Source: Halobacterium wangiae
GTDB taxonomy: Archaea; Halobacteriota; Halobacteria; Halobacteriales; Halobacteriaceae
Length of the DNA: 64,000 nt
Direction: 5' to 3'
NCBI RefSeq assembly: GCF_021249345.1
Contig: NZ_CP089588.1
Location: 1,798,001-1,862,000, forward strand
Shown here: positions 8,946 to 17,490 of the stretch, in pieces
Layout of the letters: each line of letters begins with the position of its first letter
How positions within the stretch are numbered: the stretch's first letter is position 1
Notes under the pieces: model-generated
What the model was told of the DNA's origin: nothing
What the model saw: the letters and a program-made list of their open reading frames with translations, nothing else
The model's database searches: none
Translations under genes and position numbers: made by a program

Positions 8946-8961
8946 CGATATGTAAATATCG
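8946..8961. promoter_or_regulatory. perfect palindrome, candidate operator
   Basis: CGATAT-GTAA-ATATCG, a perfect 6-bp inverted repeat with a 4-nt centre. It lies about 20 bp upstream of the TATA-like box of the gene starting at 9012, a position suited to an activator or repressor dimer. Confidence 0.4.
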
Positions 8962-8981
8962 TCTGAAACCTAAGTGGCTGG

Positions 8982-8991
8982 TTTTATCTAA
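8982..8991 (+). promoter_or_regulatory. TATA-like box of the second McrB-type gene
   Basis: TTTTATCTAA lies 21-30 nt before the ATG at 9012, consistent with a leaderless transcript. Confidence 0.45.
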
Positions 8992-9011
8992 CATACGACC
9001 AACTGGTCACG

Positions 9012-12000
9012 ATGATGACCGGGTCTTACTTCATTCATACTAATCGACAACATGGCCATATAATTGATTTCGGTCGATTATTCGAGGATGTCAGCGTGGC
9101 CGCAACGTTTGACGATAGGTCGGACTACGGTGAACAGCTTCAGCCCTTGAGCGAGGGTGATCGGGTCCTGATGTACGATCAACCATCAGGCACCTACATT
9201 GGCGTTGGGACTATTTCGAAGCCGTGGAGTGGAGACGGTGTCACCGATCCTGAAAAGAAGGTGGCCCCAGAGGACGATGTTGAAGAGTTCCACGTTGGCG
9301 TCGATTGGGAGCATTGGCGTCACCCCAACAATGGCTACAATCGGGCGAAAGTCAACCGCATCCTAGAATATCCCGAGGCGCATGCACCTCGACAGTCAGT
9401 AATGCCGATTAGTAACCCCGACGAACAGGCGATTAACCGGGTGTACGGCATTATTAGCGATGGTAGTGAGTTACCCACGGTGTTGACTAACGAACAGCAG
9501 GAGGTTCTCGAAGAGTGGCGGGAAGTCGCGGTTAACCACACCGCTGGCGAGGAGTTTGATTTCGAGAAGCACGACCGGACGAAAGATATTCGAGAGCGAG
9601 CAAGCACTTTCATCGACGACCCCACACCGGAACGATTCAAGTTGATGTGGGACCGGATGCATGCCGCCATCCAACGTGGTAATGCCGAGAACATACTGTC
9701 CAAGTGGGACAGTTCGATTGATGATCTTGCAGACCTCATCAAAGAAATTCGCGATACTGACCACTACGACGATCGGTGGGAGTCCAAACTGGGTGGGAAG
9801 ACGACGGTTCGGGAGCTCTTCGGAAACTTTCACATCGAGGAGTATCCGATTATCAACGCCGCGACCGAGAGCGGACTAGCCTTCTTTGGCTACGAACAAC
9901 CAGGTTCCTACGCAGAAGGCGTCGAGGAGTTCGAAGATTTCCTTCAAACGTACGAGCAAGTAGTTGGTCATGCGACAGCCAAAGCCGATCATGAACTGAA
10001 AGTGCCGATCCATCTCGAGGTAGACCAACTCTTCAACGTCATCGACAAGGTTGACGAGTCGAGTATCAGGAACGAATCGTCTGATGCTGCAATCCGCCTC
10101 TACCGGACAGTCCTCGACGCCAAGACCGACACCGGTACTGATGGTGGCGAATCAGCAACGACGTTAAAGGAACTCGCTGGAACGGATGCCAACCCGTTCT
10201 GGGTCAATCAAGGCAACCAAGATGAAATCCGAGATGAATATCTGCGAGCCAAGGTCGACAACACCTGGCACCATGACCTCGAGCGAGTAGTAGAAGGAGA
10301 TGTCATCTTCCATAATTTCGATGATGAACTACTCGGCTACTCAATCGCTACGGGAGCTCACGAAACCTACTCATTCCACAACCAAGAGTACCAACGAAGC
10401 GACGTTGACTTCCACTGGTTCGACGAGCCACTGCCGGTCGACACCGAGCTGAAGGAAATGCTCGGCCAAGAAAAGTACCGAACAGAGGAATACTACCCGA
10501 TAAATTCGAACGACCACCTCGCACAAGCATATCTTGCAGATCTATCGGAGTCAGCCGCGAACTTCCTCCTCAGCAGAGTCGATGTCGATCCAGGTCAGGA
10601 TACATCGACCGATACCGTTGAACTCCCGGCCAAACCGGATAGTTCTGCAGAGATTGAACGCCAACTCATCCAGAACAAACAGGTGGTGTTCTATGGGCCT
10701 CCCGGAACCGGGAAGACCTTCGATGCGACGCGCTTCGCGAAACGGTGGGTTCACGAGAAAACTAAAGGTAAGCCCGAAGCGAACCAGATCAGGTCGGTCA
10801 CGTTCCATCCCTCCTTCTCCTACGAGGACTTCATCGAGGGACTGACCGCCAACGCGACGACGTCAGGAAATGTTACATACGACATCGAAGACGGCGTGTT
10901 GAAAGAAATCGTCGAGGACGCGACCGATGCTTTGGAGGCAACGCCAACGGGTGAGCGTCCACCACCGTTCATTCTAATTATCGACGAGATCAACCGTGGG
11001 AATCTCGCCCAGATCCTCGGGGAAATCATCACCCTCCTCGAGGCGGACAAACGAGGGAGCTACAAGGTCGATCTTGCTCATTCTGGCGATCCGTTCACAC
11101 TTCCCTCGAACCTATACATTATCGGAACGATGAATACTGCCGACCAGTCGATCTCGCTGGTCGATACCGCCCTCCGCCGCCGATTCCGGTTCATTGACTT
11201 TTCACCGAACCTCGACGTCGTCTTCGAACAATCCGACACTATCGACGCCAGTGCCGATCCTGAAGAATTGCTCAAAGCACCGCAGGGAACTATCTCTGAC
11301 CGGGACCGCCTCCTTGCAGCGAGTGTGCTGGCGGTGGACGAGCTAAACGAGCGTATTCTGGATGCACCACAGCTCGGGAAGGGCAAACAGCTCGGCCACA
11401 CATATCTCCTTGAACACGAGTCGCGGGCCGCAGTCGTCGACGCGTGGCGCTTCGACATTCTTCCCCAACTGGAGGAATACTACTTCGGGCAGTTCAATCG
11501 GCTGCGAGAGAACCTCCTCCACGGAACTGGCGAGACACTAGTCGAGTGGGATACTGAGCGTATTCAGCCATTCACTGCTGACGACCTCTATAGAGCGCTT
11601 TGTACGCTCAGTGGCATCGAGAACCCGGTTGGACTCTCCGGGTACGAGCATGAATTAACTGGAGGGCCGAGTGCTGACTCCGACGACGACGCATGGGGGA
11701 AGGGGGAACGAACACCTGAGGCGTTTCGTGAGCGGATTTTGTCAACACTTGATCCGGCGAACGCTGAAAAACTCGGTCAACTCATCGATGTCGGTGACGA
11801 GATCGCCCGGCTTGATCCCGGCGATGGTGACTACGCGAGTCTGATGGTGAAAGCGGAGGAAGTGAATCCTTCCGTCGGGATAGTCCAGATTGAGCAAGAC
11901 GGAACGATTGGCTTCCGGTGGGACTGGCTCCTCTCGAACGACGACAGCGAGGTCTCGCCGGCGTTCGTCGACGAGGCTGCACCGGTCTTCGAGTCGGTTA

Positions 12001-12158
12001 CTGGCTATCAACACGAGAGGAACCCAGCGGATGGGGAAGATGGTGACTTCGAAAGTCCTGAACTCGTTGTCCAAGATCTTTCCCAAGCAGATGTCGACGA
12101 CCTCATCGAGGGTCTTCGTGAGTTCGTTGATCGGGCACGCGAACACCAGCATGACTGA
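9012..12158 (+). CDS. McrB-type AAA+ NTPase with two EVE-like domains
   Basis: A 1048-aa second McrB-family protein, clearly different from the one at 3638. The AAA+ domain lies near residues 540-800: Walker A YGPPGTGKTFDATRF (about 560), Walker B LIIDEINRGNLAQILGE (about 654), sensor IGTMNTADQSIS (about 704) and the arginine-rich ALRRRFRF. The N-terminus (about 1-150) resembles an EVE domain (SYFIHTN, LSEGDRVLMYD, GVGTI). A second one lies at about 394-475 (FWVNQG, VVEGDVIFHNF, GYSIATG). The start is ATG-ATG at 9012/9015 with a well-placed TATA-like box. McrC follows with an 8-nt overlap. Together they are expected to be a type IV modification-dependent restriction system. Confidence 0.85.
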   Translation: MMTGSYFIHTNRQHGHIIDFGRLFEDVSVAATFDDRSDYGEQLQPLSEGDRVLMYDQPSGTYIGVGTISKPWSGDGVTDPEKKVAPEDDVEEFHVGVDWEHWRHPNNGYNRAKVNRILEYPEAHAPRQSVMPISNPDEQAINRVYGIISDGSELPTVLTNEQQEVLEEWREVAVNHTAGEEFDFEKHDRTKDIRERASTFIDDPTPERFKLMWDRMHAAIQRGNAENILSKWDSSIDDLADLIKEIRDTDHYDDRWESKLGGKTTVRELFGNFHIEEYPIINAATESGLAFFGYEQPGSYAEGVEEFEDFLQTYEQVVGHATAKADHELKVPIHLEVDQLFNVIDKVDESSIRNESSDAAIRLYRTVLDAKTDTGTDGGESATTLKELAGTDANPFWVNQGNQDEIRDEYLRAKVDNTWHHDLERVVEGDVIFHNFDDELLGYSIATGAHETYSFHNQEYQRSDVDFHWFDEPLPVDTELKEMLGQEKYRTEEYYPINSNDHLAQAYLADLSESAANFLLSRVDVDPGQDTSTDTVELPAKPDSSAEIERQLIQNKQVVFYGPPGTGKTFDATRFAKRWVHEKTKGKPEANQIRSVTFHPSFSYEDFIEGLTANATTSGNVTYDIEDGVLKEIVEDATDALEATPTGERPPPFILIIDEINRGNLAQILGEIITLLEADKRGSYKVDLAHSGDPFTLPSNLYIIGTMNTADQSISLVDTALRRRFRFIDFSPNLDVVFEQSDTIDASADPEELLKAPQGTISDRDRLLAASVLAVDELNERILDAPQLGKGKQLGHTYLLEHESRAAVVDAWRFDILPQLEEYYFGQFNRLRENLLHGTGETLVEWDTERIQPFTADDLYRALCTLSGIENPVGLSGYEHELTGGPSADSDDDAWGKGERTPEAFRERILSTLDPANAEKLGQLIDVGDEIARLDPGDGDYASLMVKAEEVNPSVGIVQIEQDGTIGFRWDWLLSNDDSEVSPAFVDEAAPVFESVTGYQHERNPADGEDGDFESPELVVQDLSQADVDDLIEGLREFVDRAREHQHD

Positions 12159-13467
12159 GCTCCTCCCACTCGGTGGGCTTGGTCCACGTATCGACGAGGC
12201 CGCAGGCACCGAGACTGAGCCTCCATCCGAGCCAATCTCGCTTGGGGAACATGAGACGACAGAGTCTTTCCCGGTCTCAGAGGCCGACGCCGAGTTTCTG
12301 GAGAGCATGGAGCAGCGGTTCGGGGCCGCGCCACTCGGGGTGTCCTTCGGGAGCGACGGACAGGTAACTCTATCTAGTGACTCGTTCGTGGGGGTGCTCA
12401 CGCTCCCGAGTGGGGTTCGCGTTGAAGTCACCCCGAAACGGACGGTTACCCGATTACTGTGGGCGCTCCAGTATGCGTTCGACACGCCGGTTGATTCGAC
12501 TGACCTGGAGACTGACTTCACGAGCGCATCGTCGTTTTTCGACGCGATTGGCATCCTATTTCGGACTGAACTCCGCTCGGTGTTGTCCCAGGGCCTCCAC
12601 CGGGATTATGTCCCCACGAGCAGTGTTGAGGAACGCGTAAAGGGTCGCATCGACGTCCAGCGACAACTCCAGCGCCCCTCACCCGTCACGACCGACTTCG
12701 CAGTCAATTACGAGGCGTTTACGGAAGATAACGACCTGAATCAGGCAGTATTAGCGGCACTTCGAGTGCTCATCAAGCTCGTGGGCGATGATGGCCTTAC
12801 AAGCCAACTCCGGGCACAGGAGCGACAACTCCGGGAGTTCGTTAGCGTGGCGTCAGTCCAGCCCGCGGCCGTTCGTCGTATTGAACTCTCGCGGCTGAAC
12901 AACCACTATGCGGCACTCCTCGAACTGGTGACGCTGGTGTTAGAGCGTGAGTTCTTCGAGGATATTCGTGCTGGAAACCAGCGCTCTCTGGCGTTGTTCG
13001 TGAATATGAACACTGTCTTTGAACGGATTATTGAACGAGCCTTTCGATCGGTCGCACGAGACCGAAGGGATCTTCGTGTCTACGGTCAGGCCGCGATTCC
13101 AGATCTTGTCGACGGGCCACATGCTGTTTCGATGCAGCCGGACGTGCTCGTCCGAACAACGGACGAGCGGCCGGTATTCGTCGCTGATGCGAAGTGGAAA
13201 ACGAACCCGCACTCGCCGTCGTCCAGAGACGTGTACCAACTGACGTCCTACATTCTCTCCCTCGAAGTTCCTGGCGTACTCGTCTACCCCGGTGGACGAG
13301 TGGGAATACCCCCCTCCACAGTCGGAGGGTATTCGCTGCACTCCTTCGCAGTGGCGACTGACTCGGATGCCAGTTCCTACGACGACTACGTTCAGGCTCT
13401 CGAAGGAAGTGTGGAAGAGCTGTTCGAGCAATTCCTTGTAGGGGGTTCCGGAACCGCTCTACGATAG
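12151..13467 (+). CDS. mcrC: McrC-type 5-methylcytosine restriction nuclease subunit
   Basis: A 438-aa protein; the ATG at 12151 overlaps the NTPase gene by 8 nt, so a longer open frame upstream is not used. The N-terminal part matches the McrC binding region (VKGRIDV near residue 163, VNYEAFTEDNDLNQAVLAAL). The C-terminal PD-(D/E)xK nuclease has QPDVLV (about 327) and VFVADAKWK (about 341), followed by DVYQLTSYI. McrC-type subunits stimulate NTP hydrolysis by McrB and cut DNA. It ends 24 nt from the convergent helicase gene. Confidence 0.85.
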   Translation: MTELLPLGGLGPRIDEAAGTETEPPSEPISLGEHETTESFPVSEADAEFLESMEQRFGAAPLGVSFGSDGQVTLSSDSFVGVLTLPSGVRVEVTPKRTVTRLLWALQYAFDTPVDSTDLETDFTSASSFFDAIGILFRTELRSVLSQGLHRDYVPTSSVEERVKGRIDVQRQLQRPSPVTTDFAVNYEAFTEDNDLNQAVLAALRVLIKLVGDDGLTSQLRAQERQLREFVSVASVQPAAVRRIELSRLNNHYAALLELVTLVLEREFFEDIRAGNQRSLALFVNMNTVFERIIERAFRSVARDRRDLRVYGQAAIPDLVDGPHAVSMQPDVLVRTTDERPVFVADAKWKTNPHSPSSRDVYQLTSYILSLEVPGVLVYPGGRVGIPPSTVGGYSLHSFAVATDSDASSYDDYVQALEGSVEELFEQFLVGGSGTALR

Positions 13468-13491
13468 TTGAAGCTCCTGCAGGATGCTACG

Positions 13492-16269
13492 TTACCGCTC
13501 CTCGCGGCTCTTGGATACGATTCCTTCACCGTCGTCGTTGAGCACAATGAGGCCGTTCTCATTTCGCTCGAAATACTCGAGCAGGGACTGGCGGAGATAG
13601 CTGTAGAGATCTGATCCAGAACTGTATCCCCAGAGTGAGCATAGTTCTGCGTTTTTCGTCGGCTGGACCTCATGAATGTCGTGGAGGCGCTGGAGGTCTT
13701 GCATCGATAGATCGTACTCTGCCCGGAGCTCGGCGTTTGGACGTTCCACCGCTGTCTCAGCAGTATCCTCCTCTTCGTCTGTATCATCATCTCTACTCAG
13801 CGCCCCGCCTGTCGTGTACTTCGCACCTGAGTCCGGGTCTTTCGAGATCGGGCCGTTGTCGTCAGTATCCGTTGAATCTGTGCTTGGCGAGGTAGATGAT
13901 TCTAAACCGGTCGTCTGTGAGGTGGTTATTTCGATCTCCTCTAAATCCGTCTGTTTCTCTCGAGCCGCTGTGAGAAGACGTTTCAGAGTTATCGGCTCGT
14001 CTTGGTAGATCGGATAGAGCCACCAGAGCTGTTGGAGGTCACTAGGTGAGAGAACCGACTGCTCGCGGACATACTGCATTGCTGTCTCCCACTGGCGTTC
14101 CGAGAGCCCACCGTCTTCGAAGTCGATGTACTCGAGGAATGCGTTGGCAACCGGGACCGTTACGGTATCGATGATCTCTTGGAGGTTAAGTGGCCCGTCG
14201 ATTGTTTCGACGGATTCCTCGTCGACGAGTTCCTCGGCCCAGAGTTCATTCCCTCGCCGCTTTGCACGAGCAACGACGGCCGGGTCGATTGCTGCCGACT
14301 CGAAATCGGGCTGCTGGCCGATTCGTTCCCCGAGCTCTCGGACCCAGTGAAGTTCCTGAGCGAATGCCTTCCCGTCGACGCCATCAAGATGCTGCTCGTC
14401 AGGAACGGCGACGTAGTGATGGAAGTGCGGTCGTTGATCGCCGTGTCGCCGGAGAATCCGCCCCATCCGTTGGATGAGTTGGAGCTCCGTTTTCGTTCCG
14501 GCGACGTTGATTCCGACTTCCGCATCCGGAACGTCGATACCCTCATCGAGTAGCTTCGGTGCGACCAACACGCCGTTATCGGCATCTTTGAAGCGGTCGA
14601 TGCGATTCCGGACGATCTGGTCTTTCTTCTTGGTAGACGATGCGACCTGACTGTGGACTGCGTACACGTCGTCACAGACACTGGAGAGTTGATCTTCGAT
14701 CTCGTCCACCATCGCGATGTTCATTGTGAACATTACGATTTTGATGCCCTCTCCCTCCGCAGTAAGGTAGTTCTCCGCAAGCCTGATTGCGGCGTCAAGT
14801 TTAGGGCGGGAGCGATGTCGAATCATGTTTCTGTCCATGATTGCGGCGTGGAGATTCTGCCACGAGTCCGGGACGGTGGCTTGCTCGATGTTCGCAGCCT
14901 TGTGTGCGCGGATGAAATCCCCCATGTCCTGGAACTCATTGAACGGTACATCGAGACGGCGCACGAGCGCCGTTGACTTATCGGAGTAGCGAACGGTCTT
15001 GAAGAGGTTCGTGATGCGGTTGGTCTTCTGTTCCCACTCATCGGCTTCAGAGGTTTCGAGGGCGGTTGGATGAACAGTCCACTCAAAGTCCGGAATGACG
15101 CCATCCTGCTGGGCATCTTCGACAGAGTACGTGTAGACGACCTCGCCGAGAAGAGATTCAAGCTCAGATCGCTTCTTCCCTCCTTCACGACCGAGCGTCG
15201 CTGAGAGCCCCAGCATCGCCTCGGTATCGACGTCGTCAAGGGCAGCTCCGAACCCACCCTCACCCGTGTTCGAGTAGTGATGGGCCTCGTCACAGATGAC
15301 GAGGTCATACGTCCTCTCGGGTGCGCCACCGTATCGAGGCTGTATTGAATGGATTGTATGGAAATCGACGGACCCAGTCGAGAATTCTAACGTCTCGGGT
15401 TGGCCACTGCGATCCGCACCGGAAATGTTCAGACCTAGGAGATCCCGGATTTCTCGCTCCCACTGGCTCAGAATCGCGTTCGAGTGCGCGATGACGGCGA
15501 TGGACGCGTCTTCTGTCCGTTCGGCTTGTTCCCAAACGTCGAAATTGTGGTTCGGGAGAACGCCACAGAGCTGCGCGATTGCCCCGATACCGGCGACCGT
15601 TTTTCCTGTAGCCGTCGCCATCTCCAAAACGCCGTGTCGGCCTGTAGACAGCCATGCTTCAAGGCCTTCGCGCTGGTTCTTCCAGAGTGAGACCATCAAC
15701 ACCGGGTACCGGAGGGAATCGACAAGCTCCTCGTGGTCTAACTCGTTGTACTTGTCGACCGCGCTCTGGAGTTTGGTTAGGAGATCCGCATCGCCGTGTA
15801 CCTCCTGTTGGAGTGCCGTCGCATAGAGCTCTAACAGATAGAGCGTTCCATCCCGGTTCATGTGGTCGAGCTCCATCTGGCTCGGGTCGAGGCCATTCCG
15901 TCGGAGATACTTGGTTAGGAGTCGCTCTGCCGATTCCGCAAGAACATCGAGCTCTCCGCTGTGATGGGTTCTCAGGGTCCGATTCAGGTCCGCGATTCCT
16001 TCTCTGAACTCGGCGAATCCCGCCCCATCGTCGGCTGCTTGCTCTCCTGTACCGAGTCGTTCACCGATGAACTCAGAGAAGAGTTCGTCGTACGCGTCCC
16101 GCATGAACTGTAGATCCGCCGGGTGTAATGGGCCAATATACCGGTCGAGATGAGCGTAGTTCGCGAGCTCACTATCCATCAGCAGCAGCTGTTCTAACGT
16201 ATCTTTCCCCGAGAGACGGTCTTCCTCGTACTCCTCGAAGTCCCGGTACTCCGAGCCCCTTGGTGCCAT
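13492..16269 (-). CDS. DEAD/DEAH-box superfamily II helicase
   Basis: A 925-aa SF2 helicase of the type III-restriction/XPB-like class. Motif I is EMATATGKTVAG (about residue 216), motif II LVICDEAHHYSN (about 325), motif III LGLSATLGR, and motif VI QLIQRMGRILRR (about 595). A long helical N-terminus (1-190) precedes the motor. The C-terminal 150 residues are acidic and low-complexity, then end in a small helical domain (LSMQDLQRLHDIHE, SLWGYSSGSDLYSYL) that looks like a winged-helix or HTH domain. It faces the McrBC module convergently. No methylase or nuclease is linked on its strand, so it may be a stand-alone defence helicase; its exact function is unknown. Confidence 0.8.
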   Translation of the reverse strand: MAPRGSEYRDFEEYEEDRLSGKDTLEQLLLMDSELANYAHLDRYIGPLHPADLQFMRDAYDELFSEFIGERLGTGEQAADDGAGFAEFREGIADLNRTLRTHHSGELDVLAESAERLLTKYLRRNGLDPSQMELDHMNRDGTLYLLELYATALQQEVHGDADLLTKLQSAVDKYNELDHEELVDSLRYPVLMVSLWKNQREGLEAWLSTGRHGVLEMATATGKTVAGIGAIAQLCGVLPNHNFDVWEQAERTEDASIAVIAHSNAILSQWEREIRDLLGLNISGADRSGQPETLEFSTGSVDFHTIHSIQPRYGGAPERTYDLVICDEAHHYSNTGEGGFGAALDDVDTEAMLGLSATLGREGGKKRSELESLLGEVVYTYSVEDAQQDGVIPDFEWTVHPTALETSEADEWEQKTNRITNLFKTVRYSDKSTALVRRLDVPFNEFQDMGDFIRAHKAANIEQATVPDSWQNLHAAIMDRNMIRHRSRPKLDAAIRLAENYLTAEGEGIKIVMFTMNIAMVDEIEDQLSSVCDDVYAVHSQVASSTKKKDQIVRNRIDRFKDADNGVLVAPKLLDEGIDVPDAEVGINVAGTKTELQLIQRMGRILRRHGDQRPHFHHYVAVPDEQHLDGVDGKAFAQELHWVRELGERIGQQPDFESAAIDPAVVARAKRRGNELWAEELVDEESVETIDGPLNLQEIIDTVTVPVANAFLEYIDFEDGGLSERQWETAMQYVREQSVLSPSDLQQLWWLYPIYQDEPITLKRLLTAAREKQTDLEEIEITTSQTTGLESSTSPSTDSTDTDDNGPISKDPDSGAKYTTGGALSRDDDTDEEEDTAETAVERPNAELRAEYDLSMQDLQRLHDIHEVQPTKNAELCSLWGYSSGSDLYSYLRQSLLEYFERNENGLIVLNDDGEGIVSKSREER

Positions 16270-16667
16270 CTCTCAAGAACGAATACATACAACCAGATAA
16301 CACTTTTTACGCACTATACCATTACCTGGATGCTACGAGCATGAGAACCGTCCCGGTCTTAATTCATTTAAGACAATACTGATAGGATGGCTGCATTTCA
16401 CTTTGGGCGGCTTCTGGAATGTCTCGGTGGCGACGAGTACTCTCGTGCATGACGTTACTTGCGACTAATATACCCCTTTTACAACCGGGCGTCTAGATGG
16501 CTCTCTCCTGATTCGGAAGCACGCAAGGAACGTGTGTCGTCCGTCCCTAGAGGGCGATTGGGGTGTCTACGATGCATGTTCCCTCCGGTGCCAGCGGTTC
16601 TCCTCTTTGGTCCCGGATTCCATAGACGCTCCCCTGTCTCCGCCCCGAGAGACAGCTTACCTCACCA
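16270..16667. other. intergenic region, 398 bp
   Basis: No gene seen. Near the left end a T/A-rich stretch (CACTTTTTAC at 16301-16310, read on the minus strand as a TATA-like GTAAAAAGTG) can serve the helicase gene starting at 16269. A second AT-rich patch lies at about 16468-16482. Confidence 0.4.
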
Positions 16668-17042
16668 CTATACGAACGTTGGATAGCTTCGTCCGCCTTG
16701 CCGGGAGTAGGCCTCCTCAACGATGTCGTCGATTTCCGTTGTGGTGAAGACGTCTTGCATTGCGGTCTGCTTGAACAGCCGTCGAACCTGGCTGAACCGA
16801 TAGTCGGCGTAGAAGCTCAGGTCGAAGACGAGCGCCCGGGCTGCGTCTTCAGATGTCTTGTACGAGCGGGTTGATGACTCCCAGTCTCCCTCCACGATCG
16901 GCATGATTCGGGCGCTGTTTGCGGCCGTCTGGAGCATCGTCCAGATCTGGTTGTCACTGAGTGGTTGTTCAAACCGGGGCGTCGGGCCGGTCGTCTGTTC
17001 ATCGGTCGTGTCCGTCGTGTGGACGTTGCGTTGCGATCTCAT
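16668..17042 (-). CDS. C-terminal fragment of a plasmid primase-like protein
   Basis: A 124-aa product from the ATG at 17042; a start further upstream would translate a GC-rich hairpin and is not credible. The core DNQIWTMLQTA, VEGDWES, YKTSEDAARALVFDLSFYAD, RFSQVRRLFKQTAM follows the pattern G-D-W...S-x-S-E-A-D...L..F...D...I..LF..S seen at the C-terminal part of NrS-1/P4-type primase-polymerases of haloarchaeal plasmids and viruses. No catalytic primase domain is present, so it is either a truncated gene or a stand-alone domain. It follows the plasmid-type helicase at 17491-19425 on the same strand. Confidence 0.5.
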   Translation of the reverse strand: MRSQRNVHTTDTTDEQTTGPTPRFEQPLSDNQIWTMLQTAANSARIMPIVEGDWESSTRSYKTSEDAARALVFDLSFYADYRFSQVRRLFKQTAMQDVFTTTEIDDIVEEAYSRQGGRSYPTFV

Positions 17043-17490
17043 TGTCGGTGGCCGCGCGCCCCGTCGCAACCTCGCGACGGGCGCGCTCCACCTTCGGTGA
17101 GGCGCGCCCCCGCGCCGGCCCGCCTCGCGATAGTCCGATGACCCCGGGAAATTCACCGACGGAATAGATATCGATTACAACGATGGAAGCCCAAGTGCCG
17201 TTTAGAAAGGGACAGGGAGAAGTCATAGTGAATCGTTTAGAGACTAGTTCTGCTGGAAAAGAGGGGGAAAGTAAGGGAGTCTGAGGTAGGACGTATAGAG
17301 TTCTATACGGAGTGGCTCAGTTTGGAGGAGGGGAACCAGCGCTGTCCGGACGTAGAGGGGTAGGTTCAGCGTTTGAGATGGGAAATACGGATAGTGTGAA
17401 ACAGACGCGAGGCGGGCCGTCGCGAGCTGCTCGTGAATCCACGGAAAACCAACCGGTAGCAGACTGGGGGATTGATAAGAATTTCGCCCA
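17043..17490. other. intergenic region with GC-rich hairpin, 448 bp
   Basis: Between the helicase stop and the primase-like fragment. It contains a strong hairpin at 17054-17086 and no supported gene. The missing N-terminal part of the primase is not detectable here. Confidence 0.5.
17054..17086. repeat. strong GC hairpin
   Basis: The arms GCGCGCCCCGTCGC (17054-17067) and GCGACGGGCGCGC (17074-17086) are complementary except for one bulged C, around a 6-nt loop. It lies just before the start of the primase-like fragment on the minus strand. Confidence 0.6.

Larger units (their letters stand above)
8667..9011. other. intergenic region before the second McrB-type gene
   Basis: No convincing gene. 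A minus-strand open frame at 8622-8897 is partly acidic but overlaps the DUF6884-like gene and lacks family features. The right end contains a perfect palindrome (8946-8961) and a TATA-like box (8982-8991). Confidence 0.5.
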
